From NCBI RefSeq assembly GCF_002104475.1, contig NZ_NBOF01000001.1:1-64000 (forward strand): a DNA stretch of 64,000 nucleotides, in the 5' to 3' direction. Each line of letters opens with the position of its first letter. Position 1 is the stretch's first letter. The notes beneath the pieces were generated by a model that did not search any database, had not been told where the DNA came from, and saw only the letters and a list, made by a program, of their open reading frames with translations. The translations under genes were made by a program, and so were the position numbers. This DNA comes from Cognaticolwellia mytili. Its GTDB lineage: Bacteria; Pseudomonadota; Gammaproteobacteria; Enterobacterales; Alteromonadaceae. Below are positions 8,351-16,295 of the stretch, piece by piece.

Positions 8351-9514
8351 ATGGTCCACGTTTTAGCCACAGTTTTATATTCCTGCATCATGGGAATAAC
8401 AATACTCGCATTATTAGAAGTCTTCAAAAGGCCGAACGATAGACAAAACTTATGCCTAAAAGGCCTGTTGTTGCTATTGCTGATACACTCTGCTGGTGAG
8501 CTTTTTTTATACTCAGGCGCTTTTGTTTATGCGCCAAACTTAGTTGGTGTGCACGGCCCCTTTAGAGTTTTACTTGGACCGGCGCTCTATTTTTATGCTT
8601 ATACTTCTATGTCTCCTGATAAGGGTACCGATAAACGTATGGTGGTATTGGCACTGTCTGGGCCCATTATTGTGTTGTTGGGTATGCTGCCCTTTATTCT
8701 TATGATCAGCCCAGCGGAGAAAATTGCTCTAGCTACTCCATCAATGAGAGACCCTGAACTCTGGAAAATCGCCGTATTTACCTGTTTTTTCACCACTTTT
8801 GTTTTTATTTTCTACACGCTATTGTATTTAGTTGCCGCTTTAAAACTTCATAATGGTCACCGTCAACAACTGATGGAGCGTTTTTCTGAAATAGAACAAC
8901 GTTCATTAGATTGGTTTCGACCCGTACTATTAATTTGGGGAACAGTATGGTTAATGTATGCCGTCGAATTTTCAATTGGTGCTTTGGGCTGGCGTTGGTT
9001 TGGCTCTGGCATATTACTGCCTATTTTAGAGGTGATAGCATTGGCGATTTTTATTCAGAAGGCACTCAACCAAAAAGTGCTTAATGATTCTGATAAGGGG
9101 TTGCCTCTTGCTAGTCAGTCGAATCAAGGTCAGAAAAGGGCTGCTATACTTAGTACTGAAAAAATGCAGTTGATTGCGTCAAAACTAGAACATGCAATGA
9201 GAGAAGACAAGTTGTTCTTGCAGGATAATTTATCGTTAAACAAATTATCCGAGTCAATTTCTGAAACTGAAAACCACATATCAGAAACACTCTCGCAATT
9301 CTTACAAACCAAATTTTTTCAGTTTGTTAATGGTTTTCGAATTGAGGAAGCGAAGTTAGCTTTACAGGATAGTGATAAATTAGTTACTAGTATTGCCTTT
9401 GATGTTGGCTTCAATTCTAAGTCAACATTCAATACCGCTTTTAAAAAAAATGTGGGTTATAGTCCATCAGCATATCGAAATTCTCTGCTGGAAAATAAGC
9501 AAAAAGTACTTTGA
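8351..9514 (+). CDS. Membrane-anchored AraC family transcriptional regulator
   Basis: A 387-residue protein. Residues 1-240 hold about seven hydrophobic helices (for example LATVLYSCIMGITILALLEV, then GPALYFYAY and FTCFFTTFVFIFYTLLYLV). A linker follows, and residues 285-380 form an AraC-type double helix-turn-helix with the usual second-helix signature (ITSIAFDVGFNSKSTFNTAF, then KKNVGYSPSAYR). This layout, a membrane sensor fused to an AraC DNA-binding domain, is common in Alteromonadales and Bacteroidota. It lies just after two membrane-protein genes sharing an operator and is the obvious candidate regulator, although AraC proteins more often bind direct repeats than palindromes. A partial half-site (TTCGGGTAGG, 8291-8300) lies in its own leader. 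Confidence 0.88.
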   Translation: MVHVLATVLYSCIMGITILALLEVFKRPNDRQNLCLKGLLLLLLIHSAGELFLYSGAFVYAPNLVGVHGPFRVLLGPALYFYAYTSMSPDKGTDKRMVVLALSGPIIVLLGMLPFILMISPAEKIALATPSMRDPELWKIAVFTCFFTTFVFIFYTLLYLVAALKLHNGHRQQLMERFSEIEQRSLDWFRPVLLIWGTVWLMYAVEFSIGALGWRWFGSGILLPILEVIALAIFIQKALNQKVLNDSDKGLPLASQSNQGQKRAAILSTEKMQLIASKLEHAMREDKLFLQDNLSLNKLSESISETENHISETLSQFLQTKFFQFVNGFRIEEAKLALQDSDKLVTSIAFDVGFNSKSTFNTAFKKNVGYSPSAYRNSLLENKQKVL

Positions 9515-9702
9515 ATAAACACTTTGTTTGAAACCTTATTCTGTTGTTTTTTAGTTAAGAGCCTGAACTGAGAATATACTTGGTAATGACTGTGCTTGTT
9601 ATTTGGTGGCTATAATTATCTTAAAATTCTACTTACCTTTGATGTAGTAAATAAAATATATAGAAACCAACCTTTAGATATTGGCATAATAAGGAATTTT
9701 TC

Positions 9703-10020
9703 ATGATTGATCTCGCCGCTGAAAGTAATCCGTAAGTATATGATGCTAAGTTGCCTGATGTTTATGAAATAAAAATGCAATCGTTGGAGTCTAGCTATGC
9801 GACAACAAGCTTCAAAATTGCTTCAGCACTTATGATTTTACTAGTGCTAATACTGACATTTATCAGATTGCAACCTTGGTTTGATTGGCATGAAACTCTG
9901 CTTGCTGGACTTACGCTTGATGTTTACCCTAAAAATGCTTTAGGTATATTAACTTTGCTGCGATTAGTAAACGTTTTTTTATTCATTACATTGGCGTGTT
10001 ATCCGCGCCAATTTATTTAG
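9703..10020 (+). pseudogene. Broken membrane-protein fragment (possibly OpgC-like)
   Basis: AAGGAATTTTTC precedes an ATG at 9703, but the frame meets TAA after ten codons (9733-9735) and then stays open to 10018-10020. The readable part has one clear helix (IASALMILLVLILTFIRL), a WFDWHETLLAGLTLDVYPK loop, and LGILTLLRLVNVFLFITLAC. That loop-helix pattern recalls OpgC-type glucan-modification proteins, which is a weak resemblance. The last 60 bases overlap the other-frame remnant that follows. I read it as a degraded gene; a 79-residue product restarting near 9778 cannot be excluded. Confidence 0.45.
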
Positions 10021-10392
10021 CCGTACTAACGCTGTTGGTTATTTTAGAAAATTACTCCTTAGTATTACCTATCACCAGTGCCTTTGTTTTCGTTTGTGTG
10101 CTTATTTTTATGCGTTGGAAGCGTTGAGGATATGCCGTTGATGAGAAATATGTATACGTTCGTAAAGGATTTTTCGGTGTAGATCATTTTGTCTTTCCGG
10201 TATTTAAAGTTCAATAAACTGTTTTAAAGCAAAGTAAATTTAAATAACGTCGTCAATTATGTTTAGTTAGTTTTATTTTTGACTTCTGGTGCAGTGGATG
10301 TGCCTTTTATTAAAGAAGTGCAGGGAATAGAGCTTATTAATCGGTGTTTATGTGTCCAAATAGTGAGCTATTTGGTTTCTTCAACAACGTAA
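9963..10392 (+). pseudogene. Decayed PH-domain membrane protein (YdbT-like)
   Basis: A second frame starting near 9963 reads HYIGVLSAPIYLAVLTLLVI, a further helix, then MRWKR, a TGA at 10125, GYAVDEKYVYVRKGFFGVDH, FVFPVFKVQ, a TAA, TVLKQSKFK, a TAA and RRQL. After a shift of frame it continues as TSGAVDVPFIKEVQGIELIN to a stop at 10390. The GYxVxxxYVYVRKGxxG then FPLFKVQ pattern and the GAVxVPFI ending are characteristic of the last bacterial PH (bPH2) domain of YdbT-type membrane proteins. At least three stops and one frameshift make it non-functional. Only the C-terminal part of the roughly 500-residue family is present. Confidence 0.72.
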
Positions 10393-10527
10393 ATGGACGT
10401 TTAACTAATTGATTCTATAGCGTTGCTTAAGCAGAGCTGAAGTTAACTACATAAATTGACGGTTAGAATTTAACTTAATGTATCAAAAAGGCAATATTAA
10501 CCATATTATATCTATAGAACTTATCAT

Positions 10528-11232
10528 TTAGTTGAAAAGCCCTTTCTGGTAGGCACTTGTTATTTTCTCGACTAGATTTTTATTGCTTAAACCTAGTTTG
10601 TGATACTTGCTAAAACCGAAAAATGTTGCGTTGTTTCTAACTTCTTCAAGAACAATAGGTGATACTTTTAACTTTTTGCTATTAATTTCTTCAGAAAAAG
10701 TTTTCAATAATTCAGGACTTAACATTATCAAGTCAATTCTACCTTTAAGCAGCAGAGAAAAACCAATAGGGTCACTTTGCACTGAAACTTTATCTAAAGT
10801 ATTGTCATGATCAAAACGAGGGAAGTATGCTGCACCTCGGGAAACACCAATTATTTTTTCTTTGAAATCATCATAAGTATTGATGACTATGCCTTCTTTT
10901 GAAATAACCTTCAGCTCATCGGCGGGTTTAAATGGTGCATAAATTGCGAACTTACTCCGTTGCGTTGTTTTACTAAGTCCAGCAATCACATCTACATCAC
11001 CTTTCTTCAACATGGCAATACACCTTGCGAAGTTGGGGGACTGCACAAATATCAACTTTTTATCTAGTAGACTGGCGAGTACCTCAAGTGCTGAAATATG
11101 AGTTCCATGTGGATTATTTCCCAAATATTGATAAGGTGGGTGATCGTCAATACAGGCAATAATGACTTTACTTTGGGCTTGTGTAAATGACGCCCAGAAT
11201 AGGCTTAGCAAAAGTAAAGTAATATTTCTCAT
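10528..11232 (-). CDS. Periplasmic solute-binding protein (SBP_bac_3 type)
   Basis: A 234-residue protein with a clear signal peptide (RNITLLLLSLFWASFTQAQS) followed by a family-3 extracellular solute-binding fold: VIIACIDDHPPYQYLG, GTHISALEVLASLLDKK, then DVIAGLSKTTQRSKFAIYA and a second-lobe region. Related proteins bind amino acids or similar small molecules for ABC uptake or as sensor domains. No transport genes lie beside it, so it may be a stand-alone periplasmic sensor protein, as is frequent in Alteromonadales. The length is near the family norm. Confidence 0.82.
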   Translation of the reverse strand: MRNITLLLLSLFWASFTQAQSKVIIACIDDHPPYQYLGNNPHGTHISALEVLASLLDKKLIFVQSPNFARCIAMLKKGDVDVIAGLSKTTQRSKFAIYAPFKPADELKVISKEGIVINTYDDFKEKIIGVSRGAAYFPRFDHDNTLDKVSVQSDPIGFSLLLKGRIDLIMLSPELLKTFSEEINSKKLKVSPIVLEEVRNNATFFGFSKYHKLGLSNKNLVEKITSAYQKGLFN

Positions 11233-11426
11233 AGCTTCGTGCTTAAACCTTCGTGATACGGAGTTGTAAGTCTACACTATAGTGTGTTCTTTCTAAACTA
11301 GCGGTGCTTTCAATCATGGGGTGAGGTGTATGTCAGTTATCTGTTTATGGCCCTACGTTACTTTGCATATTTGTAATGCACTTAAGCGAACAAAATAACT
11401 AACAAATACTTTTTTGTACGAAGATA

Positions 11427-11452
11427 AAAAATCCAGCGACAGCTGGATTTTT
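11427..11452 (-). terminator. Terminator of the S46 peptidase gene
   Basis: Perfect 11-bp arms AAAAATCCAGC and GCTGGATTTTT close on GACA. The T run on the minus strand lies 18 bases past the stop codon of the peptidase gene. Confidence 0.9.
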
Positions 11453-11469
11453 AGTTCGAATATAATTAC

Positions 11470-13629
11470 TTATTCAACAATATCCATTTCTTCGATTAGG
11501 TTCGTAGCACCGTCAACGTGCTCCATTACCCAAAGCATATATTTAATATCAACATGAATAGAGCGGTTCAATTTAGTATCGTAATCCCAATCGCCAATAA
11601 TACTTTCATATACGCCATCAAAAACTAGCCCAACAAATTCAGCTTTGTCATTTAATGTTGGAGAGCCAGAATTACCGCCAGTGATGTCGAGCGTGCCTAA
11701 AAAGTTTACTGGCACACTGCCAAGTTCTTTTTTAACATATTCACCGTATTGTTTATTTTTAATAAGAGACAGCTCTTTTTCAGGGGCATCGAAAGGGCTG
11801 ATACCCGTATCTTTTCTTACAATACCTTCAAGCGTAGTAAAAGGAGTAGCGACTAAGCCGTCTTGTGGTGAATAGCCTTTTACATTTCCGTAAGTAACTC
11901 GTAGTGTGCTGTTTGCGTCAGCATATACTGGAAGATTTTTTGAGTTGAAATAAGCAATCAATGCCGCCATATATTTTGGACGGTAAGATTGAATATTGCC
12001 TGAAAGTTCTTCGCTTGCTTCTTCAAGTTGCTTACGCTCAGCAGATGTTGCTACAGCAAGTTGAATGAACGGGTCATTACTGTTAGCAAAATCTTTTGAC
12101 GATTTGCTCATCCAATTAAGACGGGTGGCTTCTTTATCCAATTCTGTCGTTTGGTACATCTTAGTAAGTTTGGCTTGAAATTGTTCTTCATTAAAGCCTT
12201 TATCGAGACCGAAAAACATATCTAATGATTGTAGACGCAGTGCTTTTGGTAGTTGTACGTAATGTCTAAACATTGCGAGGACTATTTTTTGGTCAATTTC
12301 GGCATCGTAACGACGATTAACGGCTTTCATACCTTGCTCAAAACGAGCGAGATCACGTTCTTGATAACCACGCTTACGTTCAATGTTGGGTTTGGTATTT
12401 TCTTGTGACAAACGGTACAAGCGGTTGGCTGTGCTTAACATTTTGCCATAGTTGAAATAGCCTAAAATTAGATCTCTTGCTTGATTTTTCTGGTCTTGCT
12501 TGATTAAGCTATTTAAGCCGTTCAGTGCTTCACCGTATTGCTTTTTGAGAGCCGCATCAGCATTAATCCAAGCACTAAGTTTTGCTTCTAGTGCTTGCTT
12601 GCGTGAAAGAGTAGTGCCCTTATTATAGCTTTCTACCATGCTGCCATAATTTTTAGCGTAGTTGGCTAAGCTTGCTAGTGTGCTTTCATATTTAATTCGA
12701 GCGTCACTACCTGGTGCAGAGTTGTCATGAATTAGGTTAATGATTTCTTCGCGGTATGCTTTTGCTTTTGGATAGGTCCAAGTAAATTGGTTTTCCACTT
12801 CAAGCGCGGTGCGGTAGCGGTTCGTACGACCTGGGTATCCTAGCACCATGATGTAATCATTTTCATCAACACTGCTTTTGTTAACCTTCAGATGATGTTT
12901 AGGCTCATAAGGCACGTTATCAGTGCTGTAATCTGCCGGTTGACCATCTTTACCAACATAAGCACGGTAGAAGCCATAGTCGCCAGTGTGGCGTGGCCAC
13001 ATCCAGTTATCAATATCACCACCGTACTTGCCTACGCTGCTCGCTGGCGCATGTACTAGACGTACGTCACGAATGGTCAGTTGTTTAAATAGGTAATATT
13101 CTAATCCACCATGAAAATTAACGACGCTACAACGATATTTACTATCACTCTCACACTCGGCAACTAAAGACTTTGAGCTTTTATCAATACTTTTAAAGCG
13201 CTCTGCACCAGTCATGCTTTCACTAAGTGCAGCATTAATCATCTTCGTCACAGGTGTTATTTCTTCTGTGACATAAATACGACTACCAGGAGTTGCAGGT
13301 AATTCCTCTTTAAATGATTTAGCTAAAAAACCATTTTTAAGTAAGTTATTTTCTTCAGTCGAATTATATTGTATTGAGCCATAAACACAGTGATGATTCG
13401 TGGCAACTAGGCCTTTATCGGAAACAAATGAGGCTGTGCAGCCCCCTAAGCTAACGATAGCACCCATTGGGAAGCTTGTAAGGTTAGTGAGGCTATTAGG
13501 GTCTAGTTTTAAACCTGCATCGACTAATTTATTAGCAATACTGGGTAGTTGATGCGGCTGCCACATTCCTTCATCAGCTATCGTTGCTGTAGACACTAAT
13601 GCAAAGCATAGTGAAGCGAATTTTTTCAT
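11470..13629 (-). CDS. S46 family dipeptidyl-peptidase (DPP7/DPP11 group)
   Basis: A 719-residue secreted serine exopeptidase that removes dipeptides from peptide N termini in the periplasm. A signal peptide (KKFASLCFALVSTATIADEG) is followed by EGMWQPHQLP, typical of S46. The catalytic His is in ATNHHC (about residue 80), a DIDNWMWPRHTGDY block carries conserved residues, and the nucleophile is Ser654 in TGGNSGSP. Eighteen residues after that Ser is Gly672 (VFDGVYE). In characterised enzymes this site is Gly in DPP7, which prefers hydrophobic P1, and Arg in DPP11, which prefers acidic P1, so DPP7-like specificity is predicted. Length fits the family. It stands alone with its own terminator and supports growth on peptides. 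Confidence 0.95.
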   Translation of the reverse strand: MKKFASLCFALVSTATIADEGMWQPHQLPSIANKLVDAGLKLDPNSLTNLTSFPMGAIVSLGGCTASFVSDKGLVATNHHCVYGSIQYNSTEENNLLKNGFLAKSFKEELPATPGSRIYVTEEITPVTKMINAALSESMTGAERFKSIDKSSKSLVAECESDSKYRCSVVNFHGGLEYYLFKQLTIRDVRLVHAPASSVGKYGGDIDNWMWPRHTGDYGFYRAYVGKDGQPADYSTDNVPYEPKHHLKVNKSSVDENDYIMVLGYPGRTNRYRTALEVENQFTWTYPKAKAYREEIINLIHDNSAPGSDARIKYESTLASLANYAKNYGSMVESYNKGTTLSRKQALEAKLSAWINADAALKKQYGEALNGLNSLIKQDQKNQARDLILGYFNYGKMLSTANRLYRLSQENTKPNIERKRGYQERDLARFEQGMKAVNRRYDAEIDQKIVLAMFRHYVQLPKALRLQSLDMFFGLDKGFNEEQFQAKLTKMYQTTELDKEATRLNWMSKSSKDFANSNDPFIQLAVATSAERKQLEEASEELSGNIQSYRPKYMAALIAYFNSKNLPVYADANSTLRVTYGNVKGYSPQDGLVATPFTTLEGIVRKDTGISPFDAPEKELSLIKNKQYGEYVKKELGSVPVNFLGTLDITGGNSGSPTLNDKAEFVGLVFDGVYESIIGDWDYDTKLNRSIHVDIKYMLWVMEHVDGATNLIEEMDIVE

Positions 13630-13954
13630 GATGTATATTCTCTAAATTTTAAAGTTAAAAGCTGAACAGATTCTGCTTTATCACCATAAATTAGTCAAAA
13701 AAAACACCGAATTAAGCTTTTTAAATGAGGGCGATGATAATAAATTGGCAAAAAAGCTCTATAACGAAGCGTGCACGAATACTTTTCTTAGATATTAATA
13801 ATAATTATTGAACTAAATACTGATTTTATTAAATGATTAGGCGTATAGTACTTGTTGAAAGGTTCTTGTTTAGATACTCTTATATAATAGGTAACATAAT
13901 GTTTACAGTTACTTTTGAATTTAACTTAATTATTTGTTGTAAATAGGAAAGTTT
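13630..13954. other. Divergent intergenic region
   Basis: This 325-base AT-rich gap separates the S46 peptidase and the diguanylate cyclase genes and should hold both promoters. No repeat or recognised RNA element is seen. Confidence 0.4.
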
Positions 13955-14956
13955 GTGCTTATTAAAGATAATTTTGATGAAGCTTTGAAGATAAGTGAAT
14001 CAACTAATGAGCTTTTATCTCATTATCAGATCCCACCAAGTCCTGTGAATTATTCTGTTATTTACTTATATGTCAGTAAACGCAACGAAAAGTTAACTGC
14101 TGAATTGGACCGGCATATTCAAAGCTATCAAGAAATAGACTTAACTTTCATTGAGAGCTTATTCGAAAAATATATTTCCAATTCCCACGCTATTGAGACG
14201 CAAATACTTGCTCCGATTGAAAAGTCACTAACATCGACATTAGCAAAAATTAATGAACAAGTTGATAGTGATAAAGTGGTTGCTTCGAATCTTAAAAAAG
14301 CAGAAAAAGCACTTTCTCAGCACGAATATCAGAAGTCTATGCAAAATATCGTGGCCTTTCTCATGAAGAGTATTGCGACATCTCAGCAGCAGCATAATGA
14401 CTTATCGTTAGAGTTAACCCGCGCTTGTGGTGAAGTGAGCTTTTTAAAATCAAAACTAGAAGCGGCAAGGCATGAAGCTATTATTGATTCACTGACCGGT
14501 TTATTTAATCGTCGCGGTTGTGATACTAAGTTGCAAGCATTGGATATTGAACAAGTACATTCTTCCTTAGCGATAGATATTGATCACTTTAAAAATATTA
14601 ATGACCAATTTGGCCACTTTATTGGTGACAAAGTCATTCAACGCATTGCTAAGGTTATAAAGGCGACTATTTCAGAACAAGATATTGCTGTCAGGTTTGG
14701 TGGTGAGGAGTTTGTTGTAGTGATGGTTAACAAAACCATGACACAGGCCTATGAAGTAGCGGAAAAGATAAGACTAGCAATAGCTGGATTAACCTTGAAA
14801 CAGCGAGATTCCAAAGCGTATTTACCGAAAATATCGGTATCAATTGGCATTGCTGAACGACAGGATGAACTCAATTGGACTGCGTTATTTGAACAAGCTG
14901 ACACCGCATTATATCAAGCAAAAAGCAATGGTAGAAACAAAAGCGTTTGTTTGTAA
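13955..14956 (+). CDS. Diguanylate cyclase (GGDEF domain)
   Basis: A 333-residue cytoplasmic protein that should make cyclic di-GMP from GTP. The N-terminal 170 residues are helical with no recognised sensor domain (SESTNELLSHYQIPPSPVNY at the start resembles other marine DGCs with this N-terminal region). The GGDEF domain begins at IDSLTGLFNRRGC (about 177) and has the active-site GGEEF at 249-253, so it is expected to be active. The allosteric RxxD inhibition site is replaced by SEQD (240-243), which predicts no product feedback. GTG start with AGGAAA seven bases upstream; no better ATG is nearby. It converges with bluB. Confidence 0.93.
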   Translation: MLIKDNFDEALKISESTNELLSHYQIPPSPVNYSVIYLYVSKRNEKLTAELDRHIQSYQEIDLTFIESLFEKYISNSHAIETQILAPIEKSLTSTLAKINEQVDSDKVVASNLKKAEKALSQHEYQKSMQNIVAFLMKSIATSQQQHNDLSLELTRACGEVSFLKSKLEAARHEAIIDSLTGLFNRRGCDTKLQALDIEQVHSSLAIDIDHFKNINDQFGHFIGDKVIQRIAKVIKATISEQDIAVRFGGEEFVVVMVNKTMTQAYEVAEKIRLAIAGLTLKQRDSKAYLPKISVSIGIAERQDELNWTALFEQADTALYQAKSNGRNKSVCL

Positions 14957-15002
14957 ACACCTTTATTTCTATAAGGATAACTGGACTTTTATTAACGCAA
15001 CA

Positions 15003-15797
15003 TTATTTTTTATCAGTAAACGAGTGCGGAAATTTTTCATCTGATTGTAATTGAGCAATTAAAGATTTTTCGTCGCTGTTACTTGCTGACTTCCCCCAAG
15101 CATCGAAACTCACTAGTTCGTCAATTGGTCTACGCGGTAACCAGTTTGCCGTTTCTAATTCTGGCTTTTCTTTAAAGTGACTAACATAGCCTAAACAAAG
15201 GTAGGCGATAGGAACGATATTGTCAGGTAGTGAAAGTGTTTTTCTTAGTGCGTCGTGATGTAAAATAGATACCCAACCGACACCAACACCTTCGGTACGC
15301 GCGGCAAGCCAAAAATTTTGTACTGCACAAACTGAACTGTAAAGATCCATCTCTTTCATATGTGTGCGGCCAATAACTGTTTTCCCGGTACGCTCTCGGT
15401 CACAGGTGATACAAACATTTATTGGTGACTCAATAATGCCTTCGAGCTTTAAATTTTTATACTTACTTTGCTTATCGTTATCGAACATTGCCTGCGCTTC
15501 TTGATGAGCAAGAGTGAAGTCTTGATGTATTTTATTTTTAACTTCAGGCGATTGTATAATAATAAAATCCCAAGGTTGCATAAAGCCCACTGATGGAGCG
15601 TGATGGGCAGCGTAAAGTATGCGACTCAATATTTGTTTTGGGATTGCTTTAGGTAAAAATTGTCCACGAACGTCACGACGATTAAAAATAGCTTTATATA
15701 AGCCGTGTTGGTCTTGTTCACTGAAATTATGCTGCTCTTGATAGCCATCAGCATTATGAGTTTGTTCTTGATTGATTCTTTGTACGTTGAAATCCAT
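15003..15797 (-). CDS. bluB: 5,6-dimethylbenzimidazole synthase BluB
   Basis: A 264-residue flavin-dependent enzyme that cuts up reduced FMN with oxygen to give 5,6-dimethylbenzimidazole, the lower ligand of vitamin B12. Recognised from the nitroreductase-like fold with BluB-specific stretches: FNRRDVRGQFLPKAI, ILYAAHHAPSVGFMQPWDFI, NVCITCDRERTGKTV and TEGVGVGWVSILHHDALR. The frame extends upstream to 15929, but the ATG at 15797 follows AAGGGGAATACC, a strong ribosome site, and the upstream part overlaps the riboswitch, so the shorter start is chosen. It is preceded by a cobalamin riboswitch, so it is likely repressed by B12. No other cobalamin gene is nearby, suggesting use with salvaged corrinoid. 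Confidence 0.95.
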   Translation of the reverse strand: MDFNVQRINQEQTHNADGYQEQHNFSEQDQHGLYKAIFNRRDVRGQFLPKAIPKQILSRILYAAHHAPSVGFMQPWDFIIIQSPEVKNKIHQDFTLAHQEAQAMFDNDKQSKYKNLKLEGIIESPINVCITCDRERTGKTVIGRTHMKEMDLYSSVCAVQNFWLAARTEGVGVGWVSILHHDALRKTLSLPDNIVPIAYLCLGYVSHFKEKPELETANWLPRRPIDELVSFDAWGKSASNSDEKSLIAQLQSDEKFPHSFTDKK

Positions 15798-15845
15798 GGT
15801 ATTCCCCTTAAATGAATCTTTACAGCGATCGGCCTTTCGCTTTCT

Positions 15846-16090
15846 TAGATTTTTTAGGCAGGTCTTCTGACTTAAACGTAAACTCATGATCAATGAATTA
15901 TGGTTTGACACCTTCCCAGTGAATATCACCAGTGGTTTTTATACAAACTTATACCCGAGTTACTTGAAAGAGTACCTTCAAGTGGAACAGGTATATACGT
16001 CATTACAGCGTTGGGCACGTATTGGATTTACACCAATTTCCCTATTCTCTTGATTACGACTCAAAAAGTAATGTAATAAGCACCTAAAAA
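15846..16090 (-). promoter_or_regulatory. Cobalamin (B12) riboswitch upstream of bluB
   Basis: Read on the minus strand, the leader has the ordered hallmarks of a cobalamin riboswitch. It starts with an AGGTGC segment near 16083. GGGAAATTGGTGTAAATCC then ACGTGCCCAACGCTGTAATG follow, the L5 and core region. Then come CCACTGG ... CACTGGGAAGGTG, and finally the B12 box AAGTCAGAAGACCTGCC at 15857-15873. The box ends about 60 bases before the bluB start codon. A short G/C-rich stem (AGCGAAAGGCCGATCGCT) between the box and the ribosome site may act as expression platform. Ends are approximate. Confidence 0.93.
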
Positions 16091-16234
16091 ATTACGGCGT
16101 GACTATACCATTGAGTGATTAAATTGAAAACGTTATGTTTACTCATGCTCATTAGCCATATGATAAAATTTGAAGGCATCTTCGGAAGGGTAGTTAACGG
16201 GGGGGATACGATTAAAATGTTGTAGATATAAAAA

Positions 16235-16260
16235 AGGGAAAGCCATAATGCACTTTCCCT
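16235..16260 (-). terminator. Terminator of the S8 protease gene
   Basis: Arms AGGGAAAG and CTTTCCCT around a 10-base loop, followed on the minus strand by a run of T. It lies about 35 bases past the protease stop codon at 16296. Confidence 0.85.
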
Positions 16261-16295
16261 AATTACAATATTAATTAGGAGCTGACTTTAAATTA

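Noticed and set aside
15798-15929. 44-codon N-terminal extension of BluB
   Set aside because: The extension overlaps the riboswitch, is lysine-rich and unlike BluB; the internal ATG has a strong ribosome site.
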